The position numbers were made by a program, and so were the translations under genes. Under the pieces are notes generated by a model, which ran no database searches, was not told the DNA's origin, and worked only from the letters and a program-made list of their open reading frames with translations. Of a stretch of DNA of 25,485 nucleotides, positions 1-7,533 are shown piece after piece. Position 1 is the stretch's first letter, and each line of letters opens with the position of its first letter. Source of the DNA: an uncultured Acetatifactor sp. (GTDB lineage Bacteria; Bacillota; Clostridia; Lachnospirales; Lachnospiraceae); the NCBI GenBank assembly GCA_910585665.1, contig CAJUFI010000014.1:52342-77826 (forward strand), in the 5' to 3' direction.

Positions 1-11
1 TGATGAGGCAT

Positions 12-163
12 AGCAGAATCTGACAGTCTCTATTGCCATCGTATGACGCTGCACAGCAGAATCTGACAGTCCCTTTTGCCATAGGCTGCTGTGGCACGGC
101 AGAATCTGACATCCCTTTTGCCATAGATGCTGCGGCCCGACAGGATTCTACAGCACCTTCGCC
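12..163. repeat. 43-bp tandem repeat, 3 copies plus a degenerate fourth
   Basis: Copies start near 12, 55 and 98, exactly 43 bp apart. Each has a core like GCAGAATCTGACAG, then a pyrimidine-rich stretch ending TTTTGCCAT, then a GC-rich linker (GCTGC). A weaker fourth copy starts near 140 and overlaps the stop codon of the ABC ATPase gene. The array lies just 3' of the importer operon, read from the minus strand. The first copy may continue beyond the window edge. Its role is unknown; no inverted repeat or T-run makes it a terminator. Confidence 0.8.
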
Positions 164-891
164 AAGAACTCCCGGGTCCGGGGCTGCTGCGGGGCGGAGA
201 AGATTTCCTCGGGCCTGCCCTCCTCCACGATTTTCCCGTCCGCCATGAAGATGACCCGGTCGGCCACTTCCCTGGCGAAACCCATCTCGTGGGTGACCAC
301 CACCATGGTCATCCCTTCCTTGGCCAGCTCTTTCATGACCTCCAGCACTTCCCCCACCATCTCCGGATCCAGGGCGGAGGTGGGCTCATCGAAGAGCATG
401 ACCTCCGGATCCATGCACAGCGCCCGGACGATGGCGATGCGCTGCTTCTGGCCGCCGGAGAGCTGGCTGGGATAGGCGTTCGCCCGGTCGGCCAGGCCCA
501 CCCGCTCCAACAGGGCCTTCGCCTGGGCTTCCGCGTCCGCCTGTGGCTTCTGCAGCAGCTTCACGGGGGCCAGGGTCATGTTCTTCAGAATCGTCATATG
601 GGGGAACAGGTTGAAATGCTGGAACACCATTCCCATTTTCCGGCGGTGGAGGTTGATGTCGGCTTTTTTGTCCGTGATGTCCACGCCCTCGAACAGGACC
701 TGTCCGCCCATGGGCACCTCCAGCAGGTTCAGGCACCGCAGGAGCGTGGATTTGCCGGAGCCGGAGGGGCCGATGACTACGACTACCTCGCCTTTGCGGA
801 TGTCGGCGGTGACTCCGTCCAGAGCCTTGATTTCGCCGCCGCCGAAAGATTTGCGCAATTCTTTGGCCTGAATGATGTACTCAGCGCTCAC
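148..891 (-). CDS. Polar amino-acid ABC transporter ATP-binding protein (GlnQ/HisP type)
   Basis: This 247-residue protein is the nucleotide-binding subunit of an amino-acid importer; it hydrolyses ATP on the inner face of the membrane. Visible motifs are Walker A GPSGSGKS (41-48), Q-loop Gln91, signature LSGGQ (144-148), Walker B VMLFDEP (164-170) and the switch His201. Length and order are typical of the GlnQ/HisP group. The start is a GTG at 889-891 with GGAGG about 10 nt upstream. It overlaps the end of the permease gene by 11 bp, so translation is probably coupled. It is the last gene of a three-gene minus-strand operon. The substrate cannot be named from the ATPase. Confidence 0.96.
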   Translation of the reverse strand: MSAEYIIQAKELRKSFGGGEIKALDGVTADIRKGEVVVVIGPSGSGKSTLLRCLNLLEVPMGGQVLFEGVDITDKKADINLHRRKMGMVFQHFNLFPHMTILKNMTLAPVKLLQKPQADAEAQAKALLERVGLADRANAYPSQLSGGQKQRIAIVRALCMDPEVMLFDEPTSALDPEMVGEVLEVMKELAKEGMTMVVVTHEMGFAREVADRVIFMADGKIVEEGRPEEIFSAPQQPRTREFLAKVL

Positions 892-1663
892 TGCTTCTCA
901 GCCTCCTTTCCAACTTCCCTACCAGGAAGGTGAAGAACATGACCAGCACCAGATAGATCAGGGCGGACATCAGCAGCGGGAACAGATAATCGTAGCAGTT
1001 GCCGCCGATGATGTTGCCGGCGTAGGTCACGTCGGTCAGGCCCACATAACCTGCCACCGCCGTTTCCTTCAGCAGCACGATGAACTCGTTGGCCAGGGTG
1101 GGCAGCACGGCTTTGAAAGCCTGGGGCAGGATGATATAGCGCATGGTGGACACATAGCCGAAGCCCAGGCTGCGCCCGGCCTCCATCTGGCCCTCGTCGA
1201 TGGACATGATGCCGCCCCGGATGATCTCCGCCACATAGGCTCCGGAGTTGATGCCGAAAGAGAGGGAGGCCACCATGACCTTGTTGCGGCTGGAGGCGAA
1301 GACGATGAAGTACATGATCATCAGCTGCACCACCGCGGGGGTGCCCCGGATGACCGTCAGGTATACCCTGGCCAGGGCGTTTAGGAAGCCCAGGACGGGT
1401 TTGATGGGGCCGTGCATCTCTGTGTGGTTCTTGTCCCAGGAGACTCGAATCAGGGATATGACGATTCCCAAGGCCACTCCGATGAGCAGCGCCAGGAAGG
1501 TCAGGAGCAGGGTGTTGCCCAGGCCTTTCAGGTACATCTGGTACCGGTCGTCGAAGATGAAGCTTTTATAGACATCATAGCCGAAGTCGTTCAGCCACTC
1601 AGGGCCGTTCTGGATCCAATCCGGCGCCACCAGGGGCCAGCTTTGGGAGGCGGAGGGTCTCAT
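881..1663 (-). CDS. Polar amino-acid ABC transporter permease (HisM/GlnP family)
   Basis: A 260-residue inner-membrane permease that forms the translocation path of the importer. A hydrophobic segment at about 47-72 starts the transmembrane domain. The cytoplasmic EAA loop, which docks to the ATPase, is at about 161-180 (EAGRSLGFGY...ILPQA). The preceding GINSGAYVAEIIRGG stretch is typical of the polar amino-acid family. I chose ATG 1661-1663 because AAGGAG lies 8 nt upstream; a TTG two codons earlier is too close to that site. It follows the binding-protein gene after a 143-bp gap and overlaps the ATPase gene. The N-terminal 40 residues are longer than usual and polar. Confidence 0.95.
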   Translation of the reverse strand: MRPSASQSWPLVAPDWIQNGPEWLNDFGYDVYKSFIFDDRYQMYLKGLGNTLLLTFLALLIGVALGIVISLIRVSWDKNHTEMHGPIKPVLGFLNALARVYLTVIRGTPAVVQLMIMYFIVFASSRNKVMVASLSFGINSGAYVAEIIRGGIMSIDEGQMEAGRSLGFGYVSTMRYIILPQAFKAVLPTLANEFIVLLKETAVAGYVGLTDVTYAGNIIGGNCYDYLFPLLMSALIYLVLVMFFTFLVGKLERRLRSSER

Positions 1664-1692
1664 GTGCAATTCTCCTTCTTATAGTTTGTCAT

Positions 1693-1738
1693 CTGCCCCG
1701 CCCGGCATCCGGACATGGGCCGGTGCCGTGGGGAGCAG
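1693..1738 (-). promoter_or_regulatory. Intercistronic stem-loop between binding protein and permease genes
   Basis: CTGCCCC at 1693-1699 pairs with GGGGAGCAG at 1730-1738 with one bulge. Inside, CGGCATCCGG pairs with CCGGTGCCG around a 7-nt loop, again with one bulge. No T-run follows on either strand, so this is more likely an mRNA-stabilising or partial-termination structure than a full terminator. Such hairpins often let the binding protein be made in excess over the membrane subunits. That role is inferred here. Confidence 0.65.
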
Positions 1739-1806
1739 ACGTTTTAAATTAGCTATTGATATCGGAAGAGCCGTTCAGGGCATGCGCCGTCCGCGGCAGG
1801 GCGGAA

Positions 1807-2610
1807 TCAGTCGGCGTTGATGTATTTGTCGATGATTCCCTGTACGGTGCCGTCCGCAATCAGTTCCTGCAGAGCAGTATTCACGGCTTCGTACAGCGCC
1901 GTATTGTCCTTGCTCATGCATGCGGCATAGTCCTCTACGGCATACTCGGTATCAAGAATCTTCAGGCCCTCTTCCACGGCTACGAAAGCCTTGGCGGGCT
2001 CATTGTCGATGATGACGCAGTCTACCTTGCCGGTGACCAGCGCCTGTACGGCATCAATCCCCTTGCTGTAGCGGTCCACAGTGCCTTTTCCCGCGTCCTC
2101 GATATCTTCGCTTGCGTAGATGTCGCCTGTGGTGTTGCGCTGGACGCCTATGGCATGATTCGCGCCGTCCTTGGTCAGGTCGTCTGCACTTGCGATGTCG
2201 CTGTCTTCTTTGACGATGACTACCTGGATGCCGGTGGCGTAGCTGACAGTGAAGGCAACCTCCTCCTCACGGTCAGGGGTGATGGTCATGCCCGCCAGGC
2301 CGATGTCAGCCTTGCCGGTGGAGACGGCTTCTGTAATGTAATCGAACTCCATGTCGTCAATCTGCAGCTCCAGGCCCAGCTTTTCGGCGATGGCCGCTGC
2401 GATTTCGGCATCGATGCCTGTGACCTTGCCGCCCTCTATGTATTCATAGGGCGGGAAAGTGGAATTGGTGGCCATGGTGAGCTTGCCCTGTACGGCGGTG
2501 GTGAAGCCGGCCTCTGAGTCGCCGCTGCCGCTGTCTGCAGGCGTGCCGCCGCAGGCTGCCAGGGACAGGGCCATGGCGGAAGTCAATAGCAATGCAATCA
2601 GTTTCTTCAT
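1807..2610 (-). CDS. Amino-acid ABC transporter substrate-binding lipoprotein
   Basis: A 267-residue extracellular binding protein that captures an amino acid and delivers it to the permease. It has a lipoprotein signal: basic start MKKLIA, hydrophobic core and lipobox LAAC with Cys20 as the lipidation site. A Ser/Gly/Asp-rich linker follows. The mature part has the PBP2 fold pattern, including VTGIDAEIAAAIAEKLG and DIGLAGMTITPDREE, as in GlnH/ArtJ/FliY-like proteins. The start at 2608-2610 has GGGAGG about 10 nt upstream; the open frame runs 30 codons further up but crosses the promoter. It is first in the operon. Sequence alone does not settle the ligand. Confidence 0.95.
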   Translation of the reverse strand: MKKLIALLLTSAMALSLAACGGTPADSGSGDSEAGFTTAVQGKLTMATNSTFPPYEYIEGGKVTGIDAEIAAAIAEKLGLELQIDDMEFDYITEAVSTGKADIGLAGMTITPDREEEVAFTVSYATGIQVVIVKEDSDIASADDLTKDGANHAIGVQRNTTGDIYASEDIEDAGKGTVDRYSKGIDAVQALVTGKVDCVIIDNEPAKAFVAVEEGLKILDTEYAVEDYAACMSKDNTALYEAVNTALQELIADGTVQGIIDKYINAD

Positions 2611-2671
2611 AAATAATGTATCCTCCCGTGATAGATTCATCAGCCTTTCATTTAGTAAAGCCAATGGACAG

Positions 2672-2700
2672 ATACTAGCATTTAATGCATAAAATGTCAA
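2672..2700 (-). promoter_or_regulatory. Sigma-A-like promoter of the amino-acid importer operon
   Basis: Read on the minus strand, -35 TTGACA (2695-2700) and -10 TAGTAT (2672-2677) are separated by 17 nt. The spacer contains GCATTTAATGC (2678-2688), a near-palindrome that a repressor could bind. The leader to the start codon is about 55 nt with no T-box features. Confidence 0.85.
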
Positions 2701-2837
2701 TGGATTCTGCGAAAAATAGGAGAAAAATTAACGGAATGAATATTTTTCCGGAATATGCATGAGATTTTGCATAAAAGGCGGGAGGCGGAAGGAGTGGATT
2801 AAGATGGCTGTGCCCAGAGGCTTGGTCCTTTCTTGAT

Positions 2838-2856
2838 CCCGCGGCTTGCTGCGGGG
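2838..2856. repeat. Small GC-rich hairpin repeat (CCCGC...TTGCT...GCGGG), copy 1
   Basis: CCCGC (2838-2842) pairs with GCGGG (2851-2855) around a loop containing CTTGCT. Two related hairpins occur at 20505-20518 and 20558-20577, with the same TTGCTGCG core. The three look like members of one interspersed intergenic family. Confidence 0.6.
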
Positions 2857-2907
2857 AGTTTTGGGGGTTGCTGACATCAATGGACAGAATTCGGTTTGTG
2901 AGGGGTT

Positions 2908-2940
2908 CTCTCCTCATCGCGCCCGAGGAGAGTTATTTAT
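2908..2940 (+). terminator. Possible rho-independent terminator
   Basis: CTCTCCTC (2908-2915) and GAGGAGAG (2925-2932) form a perfect 8-bp stem with a 9-nt loop, followed by a T-rich run (TTATTTATATTT). No plus-strand gene lies directly upstream, so its function is uncertain. Confidence 0.35.
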
Positions 2941-3229
2941 ATTTGGGCTGGCCGCAGGTTTGGAGCATAGTTGTATTGAAAAAAGTGTGAGGTGGAAAAG
3001 GGCGGGGGGCTCTGATAAGATGAGGAAGACCAAAGCGGCGGAGAGGTTTCTCCGGCACATAGGGAGAAGAGGGGCCGCTGCCCTGAGACAGGATTGGATA
3101 TAGAGAGGGGTTTGTTCTTATGATGACACCCAAGCAGTTTGCATAGCAGAGGCTATTGCAAATAAAAATCGAGGAGTCCTGTGATGGCCTTTGCATATTC
3201 CGTGAAAGAAACGATCAGGGAGATGCAAA

Positions 3230-3943
3230 ATGTGCTATTTTGAAAAAACTGAATACAGAATCCGCCCGGTGTCCGGGTATAAAATCCTGCGCTTCTGCCC
3301 CGGCTGCGGGGGCAGGAGCGTCTACGGCAGCACCGGGAACTTCCGCGTCAATGCCAACGGGAGACAGGTTGACGTATGGCTGATCTACCAGTGCGAAAAG
3401 TGCGGGCATACGTATAATCTTGCCATATATGAGAGAGTACGTCCGAAAGAGATTCCGGGGGAGGAATATCGCAGCTTCCTGGAGAATGACGGCCAGGCCG
3501 CCCTGCGGTGGGGCATTGACAAAGGCGTCTTTGCCAGGAACAGGGCGGAGATAGACTGGGAGGATATTTCCTATGAGGTGATTCCGGTGGACGGGGCGAT
3601 TCCTGCGAAAGACCGAAGGTCGGGATGCCGGGGAGATGAGAACCAGGAATGCCAGAACCGGGAAATGGAATGCCAGGGGAACAGCGCTATAGATGGAAAG
3701 GCGGAAAGATGCCGCAAAAAGCTGCTGATTATCTTCAATCCCTATGAGCTGAAAATCAGGGCGGACAAAGTGGCAGCGGAAGTCTGCCATATCACCAGGA
3801 GCAAGGCCAGACAGTTGGCAAAAGAAGGGAAGATATCACTGCCCCGGAACTATATCGGGAGAAGGGCGGAGATAGAGATTGCGGAAAGCCCTTGGGAAAC
3901 CTTGGACATCCGGGAAACCGAGAGAAACGGGAAAGCAGATTAA
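3230..3943 (+). CDS. DUF1062 domain-containing protein
   Basis: A 237-residue protein that I recognise as DUF1062, a family of unknown function. The N-terminal half carries a zinc-ribbon pattern, CPGCG (Cys23, Cys26) and CEKCG (Cys55, Cys58), with the family's WLIYQCEKCGHTYNLAIYER stretch. A charged, glutamine-rich linker follows at about 125-160. The C-terminal part (about 165-215) is basic and resembles a small nucleic-acid-binding fold; that is inference. AGGGAG lies 7 nt before the ATG. The stop is one base before the start of the methyltransferase gene, so the two were probably co-transcribed. Confidence 0.85.
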   Translation: MCYFEKTEYRIRPVSGYKILRFCPGCGGRSVYGSTGNFRVNANGRQVDVWLIYQCEKCGHTYNLAIYERVRPKEIPGEEYRSFLENDGQAALRWGIDKGVFARNRAEIDWEDISYEVIPVDGAIPAKDRRSGCRGDENQECQNREMECQGNSAIDGKAERCRKKLLIIFNPYELKIRADKVAAEVCHITRSKARQLAKEGKISLPRNYIGRRAEIEIAESPWETLDIRETERNGKAD

Positions 3944-3944
3944 A

Positions 3945-4740
3945 ATGGACGAATTAACGAAAATAAAGAAATGGCTTGAGGATACGGCGGACGAGCCGCT
4001 GGAGGAGATGGGCAGCTTTTTCGCGGCCCGGGTGGAGGGATATGAAGAGCATATGTCCGTCTGGAAAGACTGCTATAAGTGGATGGCTCAGATGATTCCG
4101 GAAAGGACGCAGACCCTCCTGGACATCGGCTGCGGCACCGGCCTGGAGCTGGACGAAATCTTCCGGCTCCGGCCGGATCTGGCGGTCACAGGGATTGATT
4201 TAGAGCAGGCTATGCTGGACCGGCTTCGGAAAAAGCATGGCCGCAGGAATCTCCGGTGCATCCGGGGGGACTATTTCCAGGTCCCCTTCGGAGAGGCCTG
4301 CTTTGACACAGCGGTTTCTTTTGAGACTTTACATCATTTTAAGCCAGAGGATAAGGAATTGTCTACAAATAACTGCTGCAAGTTTATGGCAATTTTTATT
4401 GTATTTCCGGGCTTTTGCCTGAAGCAATTGCAGCAGTTATTTTCCGACAATTCCTAAGCTCATTGTATTCAAAAAACTGTATGACAGCCTGAAGCCCGGC
4501 GGCTGCTATCTGGAAGTGGACTATATAGCGGAATCGGAGGAGATGGAGGAGTATCTGTTCGCGGAATGTGCCCGCAGGCGAAAGAAATGCGGGATTCCCG
4601 AGGACACCTTCGTGCACTTTGACACGCCGCTGACCCTGGAGCATGAGATGGAGCTTTTGAGGGAAGCGGGGTTTGGCAAAGTGGAATGCCTGGGGTATTC
4701 CGGCGAGAGCGACACGCCGTTATTGCGGTCGGTGAAATGA
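3945..4740 (+). pseudogene. Class I SAM-dependent methyltransferase, interrupted by a 100-bp MITE-like insertion
   Basis: The intact form would be a soluble methyltransferase of 230 residues; the substrate is unknown. Motif I, LLDIGCGTGLE, is at 58-68, followed by the acidic motif TGIDLEQAMLDR and a motif IV region ending SFETLHHFKPED. At this point a 100-bp element (4355-4454) enters and translation stops at the TAA at 4455-4457. Deleting the element and one TAA (103 bp) joins KPED to LIVFKKLYDSLKPGGCYLE, a normal methyltransferase continuation, and the frame runs to TGA 4738-4740. The rest of the gene shows no further damage, so the insertion looks recent. As it stands the product is a 170-residue fragment lacking the C-terminal third. 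Confidence 0.93.
4355..4454. mobile_element. 100-bp MITE-like element with 27-bp terminal inverted repeats and TAA duplication
   Basis: The ends are GGAATTGTC (4355-4363) and GACAATTCC (4446-4454), perfectly inverted. Subterminal TAACTGCTGCAA (4370-4381) and TTGCAGCAGTTA (4428-4439) are also perfectly inverted; the 6 nt between them differ. TAA flanks the element on both sides (4352-4354 and 4455-4457). The 46-bp centre has no coding capacity. A 3-bp TNA duplication and ends starting with GG would fit mobilisation by an IS5-family (IS1031-like) transposase, but no transposase is in the window, so the parent is a guess. Confidence 0.9.
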
Positions 4741-5096
4741 AGTCAGAATCCACTGCCGATTATCTGGCTTATACCGTGGAACTGAAAGATACGCATGAAG
4801 TGATTGGTTCGGTTGGATGCTCCTATTATAAAGATATGGAAAAAGTCGGCATTGTGTATTTCGTGGGAAGGGAATACAGAAATCATGGATATGCGGCGGA
4901 GGCGGCAAAGGCATATGTCCGGTATTTCCTGCAGCAGTATGAGCAGGACGAAATCATCGCGACCATCAGGGAAGACAATGTTCCATCCTGGAGGACTATA
5001 GAAAAAGCCGGATTTAGGCTGACAGAGAAAAAACTGTATCAGGATATTGACGATGAGACAGAGCAAATGTATCGGTTTTACAGTTATAGAAAATAA
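4737..5096 (+). CDS. GNAT-family N-acetyltransferase (RimJ/RimL-like), N-terminally short
   Basis: The 119-residue product has the central and C-terminal parts of a RimJ/RimL-type acetyltransferase: a strand ending HEVIGSVGC, then YFVGREYRNHGYAAEA with the acetyl-CoA loop (R-N-H-G-Y-A), then DNVPSWRTIEKAGF. Typical members have about 50 more residues before the HEVIGS strand, including substrate-binding helices, and these are missing. The ATG overlaps the methyltransferase stop as ATGA, which could couple translation. Alternatively a deletion fused a headless gene to the methyltransferase end. Function is doubtful. It converges on the TSUP gene with an 18-bp gap that holds a small hairpin (GCGGA/TCCGC). 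Confidence 0.7.
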   Translation: MKSESTADYLAYTVELKDTHEVIGSVGCSYYKDMEKVGIVYFVGREYRNHGYAAEAAKAYVRYFLQQYEQDEIIATIREDNVPSWRTIEKAGFRLTEKKLYQDIDDETEQMYRFYSYRK

Positions 5097-5114
5097 GGCG
5101 GAATTTCATCCGCA

Positions 5115-5882
5115 TCACCGTAAATAATTCACCGATAAAATGGCTATCCCCAGAACGGTGAGCACAACGCCTGTGGCCCGGTTCAGGGTCGCCGCGCTGG
5201 CCTTGTTGGCGAACTTGGCGGCAATCCTGGCCCACAGCAGCGTGGACGCCACGCAGAAGACCAGGCACCCTATATCGGGCATGCCGCCGATGGCGAAGTG
5301 GCTGGCCGCTCCCGTGAAAGCGGTGAATGCCATGATGAACACGCTGGTTCCCACAGCCGTCTTCAATTCGTAGCCCAGTACGCTGGTCAGCAGCAGAAGC
5401 ATCATCATGCCGCCGCCCGCGCCTACGAAACCGCAGATGAAGCCTACGATGGTGCCGCTGACTGCGGACTGGAGGATGCGTTTCCTGGCGCTGACCGAGG
5501 CCATGGATTCCTTTGTGGTCATGACCGGCTTTACGATGAACTTGATGCCCAGCAGCAGCGTCATGAACATGGAGAAGCTCCCCATGGTGGTATTGGGCAC
5601 CACACTCGCCACAAAGCTGCCCACCAGCGTGAAAACCAGGACAGCCCCCATCATGACCACGCCGCCTCGGATGTCCAGGTTCTTGTTCTTGCCATAAGTG
5701 TACGCGCTGACCGCGCTTGCCAGGACATCGCTGGCCAGGGCGATGCCCACGGCTTCATAGGCCGGAAGGCCCAGGAAGGTGATCAGCATGGGGCTGATAA
5801 CGGCGGCAGCGCTCATGCCCGCGAAGCCGGTGCCAAGACCGGCGCCTATTCCAGCGATAAAACAGATCAGAAATTTAAACAT
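5115..5882 (-). CDS. TSUP (TauE/SafE) family membrane transporter
   Basis: A 255-residue integral membrane protein with about eight hydrophobic segments in two similar halves. The half-repeats carry the family's glycine-rich signatures: GIGAGLGTGFAGMSAAAV near the N-terminus and GFICGFVGAGGGMMMLLL near 145-165. Characterised relatives move sulfite, sulfonates or other small anions; the substrate here is not evident. AGGAG lies about 8 nt before the ATG. A MarR regulator gene lies 73 bp upstream on the same strand, so the two may form an operon under local control. A sulfatase is encoded 5.6 kb away, but nothing in the sequence links the two. Confidence 0.9.
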   Translation of the reverse strand: MFKFLICFIAGIGAGLGTGFAGMSAAAVISPMLITFLGLPAYEAVGIALASDVLASAVSAYTYGKNKNLDIRGGVVMMGAVLVFTLVGSFVASVVPNTTMGSFSMFMTLLLGIKFIVKPVMTTKESMASVSARKRILQSAVSGTIVGFICGFVGAGGGMMMLLLLTSVLGYELKTAVGTSVFIMAFTAFTGAASHFAIGGMPDIGCLVFCVASTLLWARIAAKFANKASAATLNRATGVVLTVLGIAILSVNYLR

Positions 5883-5955
5883 AGCAAGTCTCCTGTTCCA
5901 GTTCTGCGGATTCCCGTGCCGCTATCTTACCGAATATCTCCAGTCAGCACAGGCG

Positions 5956-6390
5956 TCATTGAGATAAAAGGGAATGGATGTTTCCCAAAATACGCTCATT
6001 ATATTGCTTCATGACATGGATTTCGCTCTGGGAAAAGCCGTCCAGCAGGGCCGCGGCGAAAGCTTCCTGAGCGGCTTTTCCGTCACGGATGATGTCCCCG
6101 GCGCTTTGGCAGAGCTTCAGGTGCGCCGTCTTCCGGTTGCCGTCCGCGTATTCTTTCCGAAGATATCCTTTTTCCTCCAGGAGCTTTACGGCGGCAGATA
6201 CCTGAGATTTGGATAGATACCGGATTTCGATGATGTCAGTGGCTGTGTCAAAACAGGGATTGTTGGCCAGGAAGAGGAGGATGTCCAATTCTATCCGGGC
6301 CATTCCATGCTTTGCGCAGACCCCGCCTACAAATTTTCCATAAAGCGTTTTGACTGCGTTCTGATGTTCCCATGGATTCAGCGGTATCAT
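5956..6390 (-). CDS. MarR-family transcriptional regulator
   Basis: A 144-residue winged-helix regulator. The recognition-helix region is LSKSQVSAAVKLLEEKGYL (59-77), followed by the basic wing YADGNRKTAHLKL. N- and C-terminal helices would form the dimer interface. The start at 6388-6390 has GGGAG about 11 nt upstream; the longer open frame would cross the promoter. A 14-bp palindrome lies directly over the downstream side of its -10 box, suggesting autoregulation. The TSUP exporter gene immediately downstream is the likely target. The ligand is unknown. Confidence 0.88.
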   Translation of the reverse strand: MIPLNPWEHQNAVKTLYGKFVGGVCAKHGMARIELDILLFLANNPCFDTATDIIEIRYLSKSQVSAAVKLLEEKGYLRKEYADGNRKTAHLKLCQSAGDIIRDGKAAQEAFAAALLDGFSQSEIHVMKQYNERILGNIHSLLSQ

Positions 6391-6409
6391 TTTGCCCAGG
6401 CTCCCTTTT

Positions 6410-6423
6410 GTTCTTTTTAGAAC
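6410..6423. promoter_or_regulatory. Palindromic operator candidate for the MarR regulator
   Basis: GTTCT and AGAAC flank a 4-nt T-run to give a perfect 5-bp inverted repeat. It lies between the -10 box and the start codon of the MarR gene, where a bound dimer would block transcription. Confidence 0.55.
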
Positions 6424-6424
6424 T

Positions 6425-6452
6425 ATTTTAATACAGAAATGCCATTTGTCAA
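6425..6452 (-). promoter_or_regulatory. Sigma-A-like promoter of the marR-TSUP pair
   Basis: On the minus strand, -35 TTGACA (6447-6452) and -10 TAAAAT (6425-6430) are 16 nt apart. The start codon follows about 35 nt later. Confidence 0.75.
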
Positions 6453-6567
6453 ATAAAATATTTATAAAGAGGAACCTGTGGACCGATACTTGCACAGAAG
6501 CGTGAAATGAGGTAGAGTATAAATGCGGAGAAATGAATGGGTTGAAAGGAATGAGGAGGACAGAGCG

Positions 6568-7017
6568 ATGCTGAAAATCATATTTGGAGATGTGGAAAAC
6601 GCGGTTTATCATCCCCCCACATATTTTGACAATCGGTACGAAGACGAGTGGATCACTGCTCCCTTGTCGGTGGCCATGATCAAGGATATCGACAAATCAG
6701 ATGTCGTCGGCACACATTTGATACAAAGTCCGGTGCTGGGCCCCATATCCACAAAGGAAATCTCCGGTGGCGTCAAGACATTGATTCTGATGGCGTTTGA
6801 CCAGAGCGGCAGGATTTTTAATGCATCCGCCTGCGGGGACAATTGCGTGAAATGGATTGTGGAAATCAGCAGGGAGAAGGACTTGACCATTAATCTCCAC
6901 CATGTGATGGATTTCAGCTCCGTACAGATGTTCGAAGCCGTAATGCTGAATACCGGCGCAGTCGTCCACAGTTATGGGGAGTATCTGGAAGAAGCAATCA
7001 GAATAAAGGAGCGCTGA
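6568..7017 (+). CDS. DUF4869 domain-containing protein
   Basis: A 149-residue soluble protein that I recognise as DUF4869, of unknown function. Family features visible here are the start MLKIIFGDVENAVY, the YEDEW motif, the SPVLGPISTKEISGGVK segment and ASACGDNCVKW with its two cysteines. The ATG at 6568 is chosen because GAGGAGG lies about 10 nt upstream; an ATG 15 codons earlier has no ribosome site. The gene ends 3 bp before a P-loop protein gene, and the two families are commonly adjacent in Clostridia (from memory). It is transcribed away from the MarR gene. Confidence 0.82.
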   Translation: MLKIIFGDVENAVYHPPTYFDNRYEDEWITAPLSVAMIKDIDKSDVVGTHLIQSPVLGPISTKEISGGVKTLILMAFDQSGRIFNASACGDNCVKWIVEISREKDLTINLHHVMDFSSVQMFEAVMLNTGAVVHSYGEYLEEAIRIKER

Positions 7018-7020
7018 TGG

Positions 7021-7533
7021 ATGAAAGGGAAATATCATATTGTCATACAAAATAATAAACTCCGCTATGAATTGGACATTCGGAGAAATATTACCATCAT
7101 TCGGGGGGACAGTGCCACGGGTAAGACGAAGCTGATTCAGCTTTTGGAGCAGGCGGCCGCTCTTGGGGAGAGTTCGGGCGTGGATGTCTTTTGTGAGCGT
7201 CCGTGCAGGACGCTGGGCGGAAAGGACTGGAATCTTGTTCTGCCCAATATCCATGGGCAGATTCTCTTTCTGGATGAGGAAAACCGATTCGTGAAGTCTC
7301 AGGAATTTGCCGCTGCGGTGAAAGGTTCAGATAATTATTTTGTGATTGTCACAAGAGAGAATCTGCCGAATCTGCCCTATTCGGTGGAAGAGATTTACGG
7401 CATTCATGCTTCTGGCCGGTACCATGATTTGAAAAGAACCTATAACGAATTGTACCATATTTACAGCCCGGAAGCGCTTTCCGGCAAAGTGGAGCCGGAG
7501 GTTGTGGTGGTGGAGGACTCAAATGCTGGCTAA
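7021..7533 (+). CDS. P-loop protein partner of DUF4869, probably C-terminally truncated
   Basis: A 170-residue protein with Walker A GDSATGKT (29-36) near the start, and a Walker B-like strand ILFLDEE with Asp85/Glu86. It likely binds ATP or GTP. It begins 3 bp after the DUF4869 stop with AAGGAG upstream, so the two are coupled. It stops abruptly after the acidic strand VVVVEDSNAG. In relatives as I recall them the chain continues well past this point, so the C-terminal domain seems lost. A 32-residue frame overlapping the end may be the remaining tail. Whether the fragment is functional is unclear. Confidence 0.7.
   Translation: MKGKYHIVIQNNKLRYELDIRRNITIIRGDSATGKTKLIQLLEQAAALGESSGVDVFCERPCRTLGGKDWNLVLPNIHGQILFLDEENRFVKSQEFAAAVKGSDNYFVIVTRENLPNLPYSVEEIYGIHASGRYHDLKRTYNELYHIYSPEALSGKVEPEVVVVEDSNAG

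Larger units (their letters stand above)
2701..3216. other. 516-bp intergenic stretch without a convincing gene
   Basis: It separates the divergent importer operon and DUF1062 gene. The short open frames here lack ribosome sites and recognisable sequence. The only structures I see are the CCCGC hairpin repeat at 2838-2856 and a hairpin at 2908-2932. A weak candidate promoter for the DUF1062 gene (TTGCAT, 17 nt, ATAAAA) lies around 3138-3170. Confidence 0.5.

Noticed and set aside
12..163. CRISPR array at the window start
   Set aside because: The whole 43-bp unit is repeated, including the part that would be spacer, so it is a plain tandem repeat.
2611..2671. T-box or other riboswitch in the leader of the amino-acid importer
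   Set aside because: The leader is only about 55 nt and contains no conserved T-box or aptamer features.
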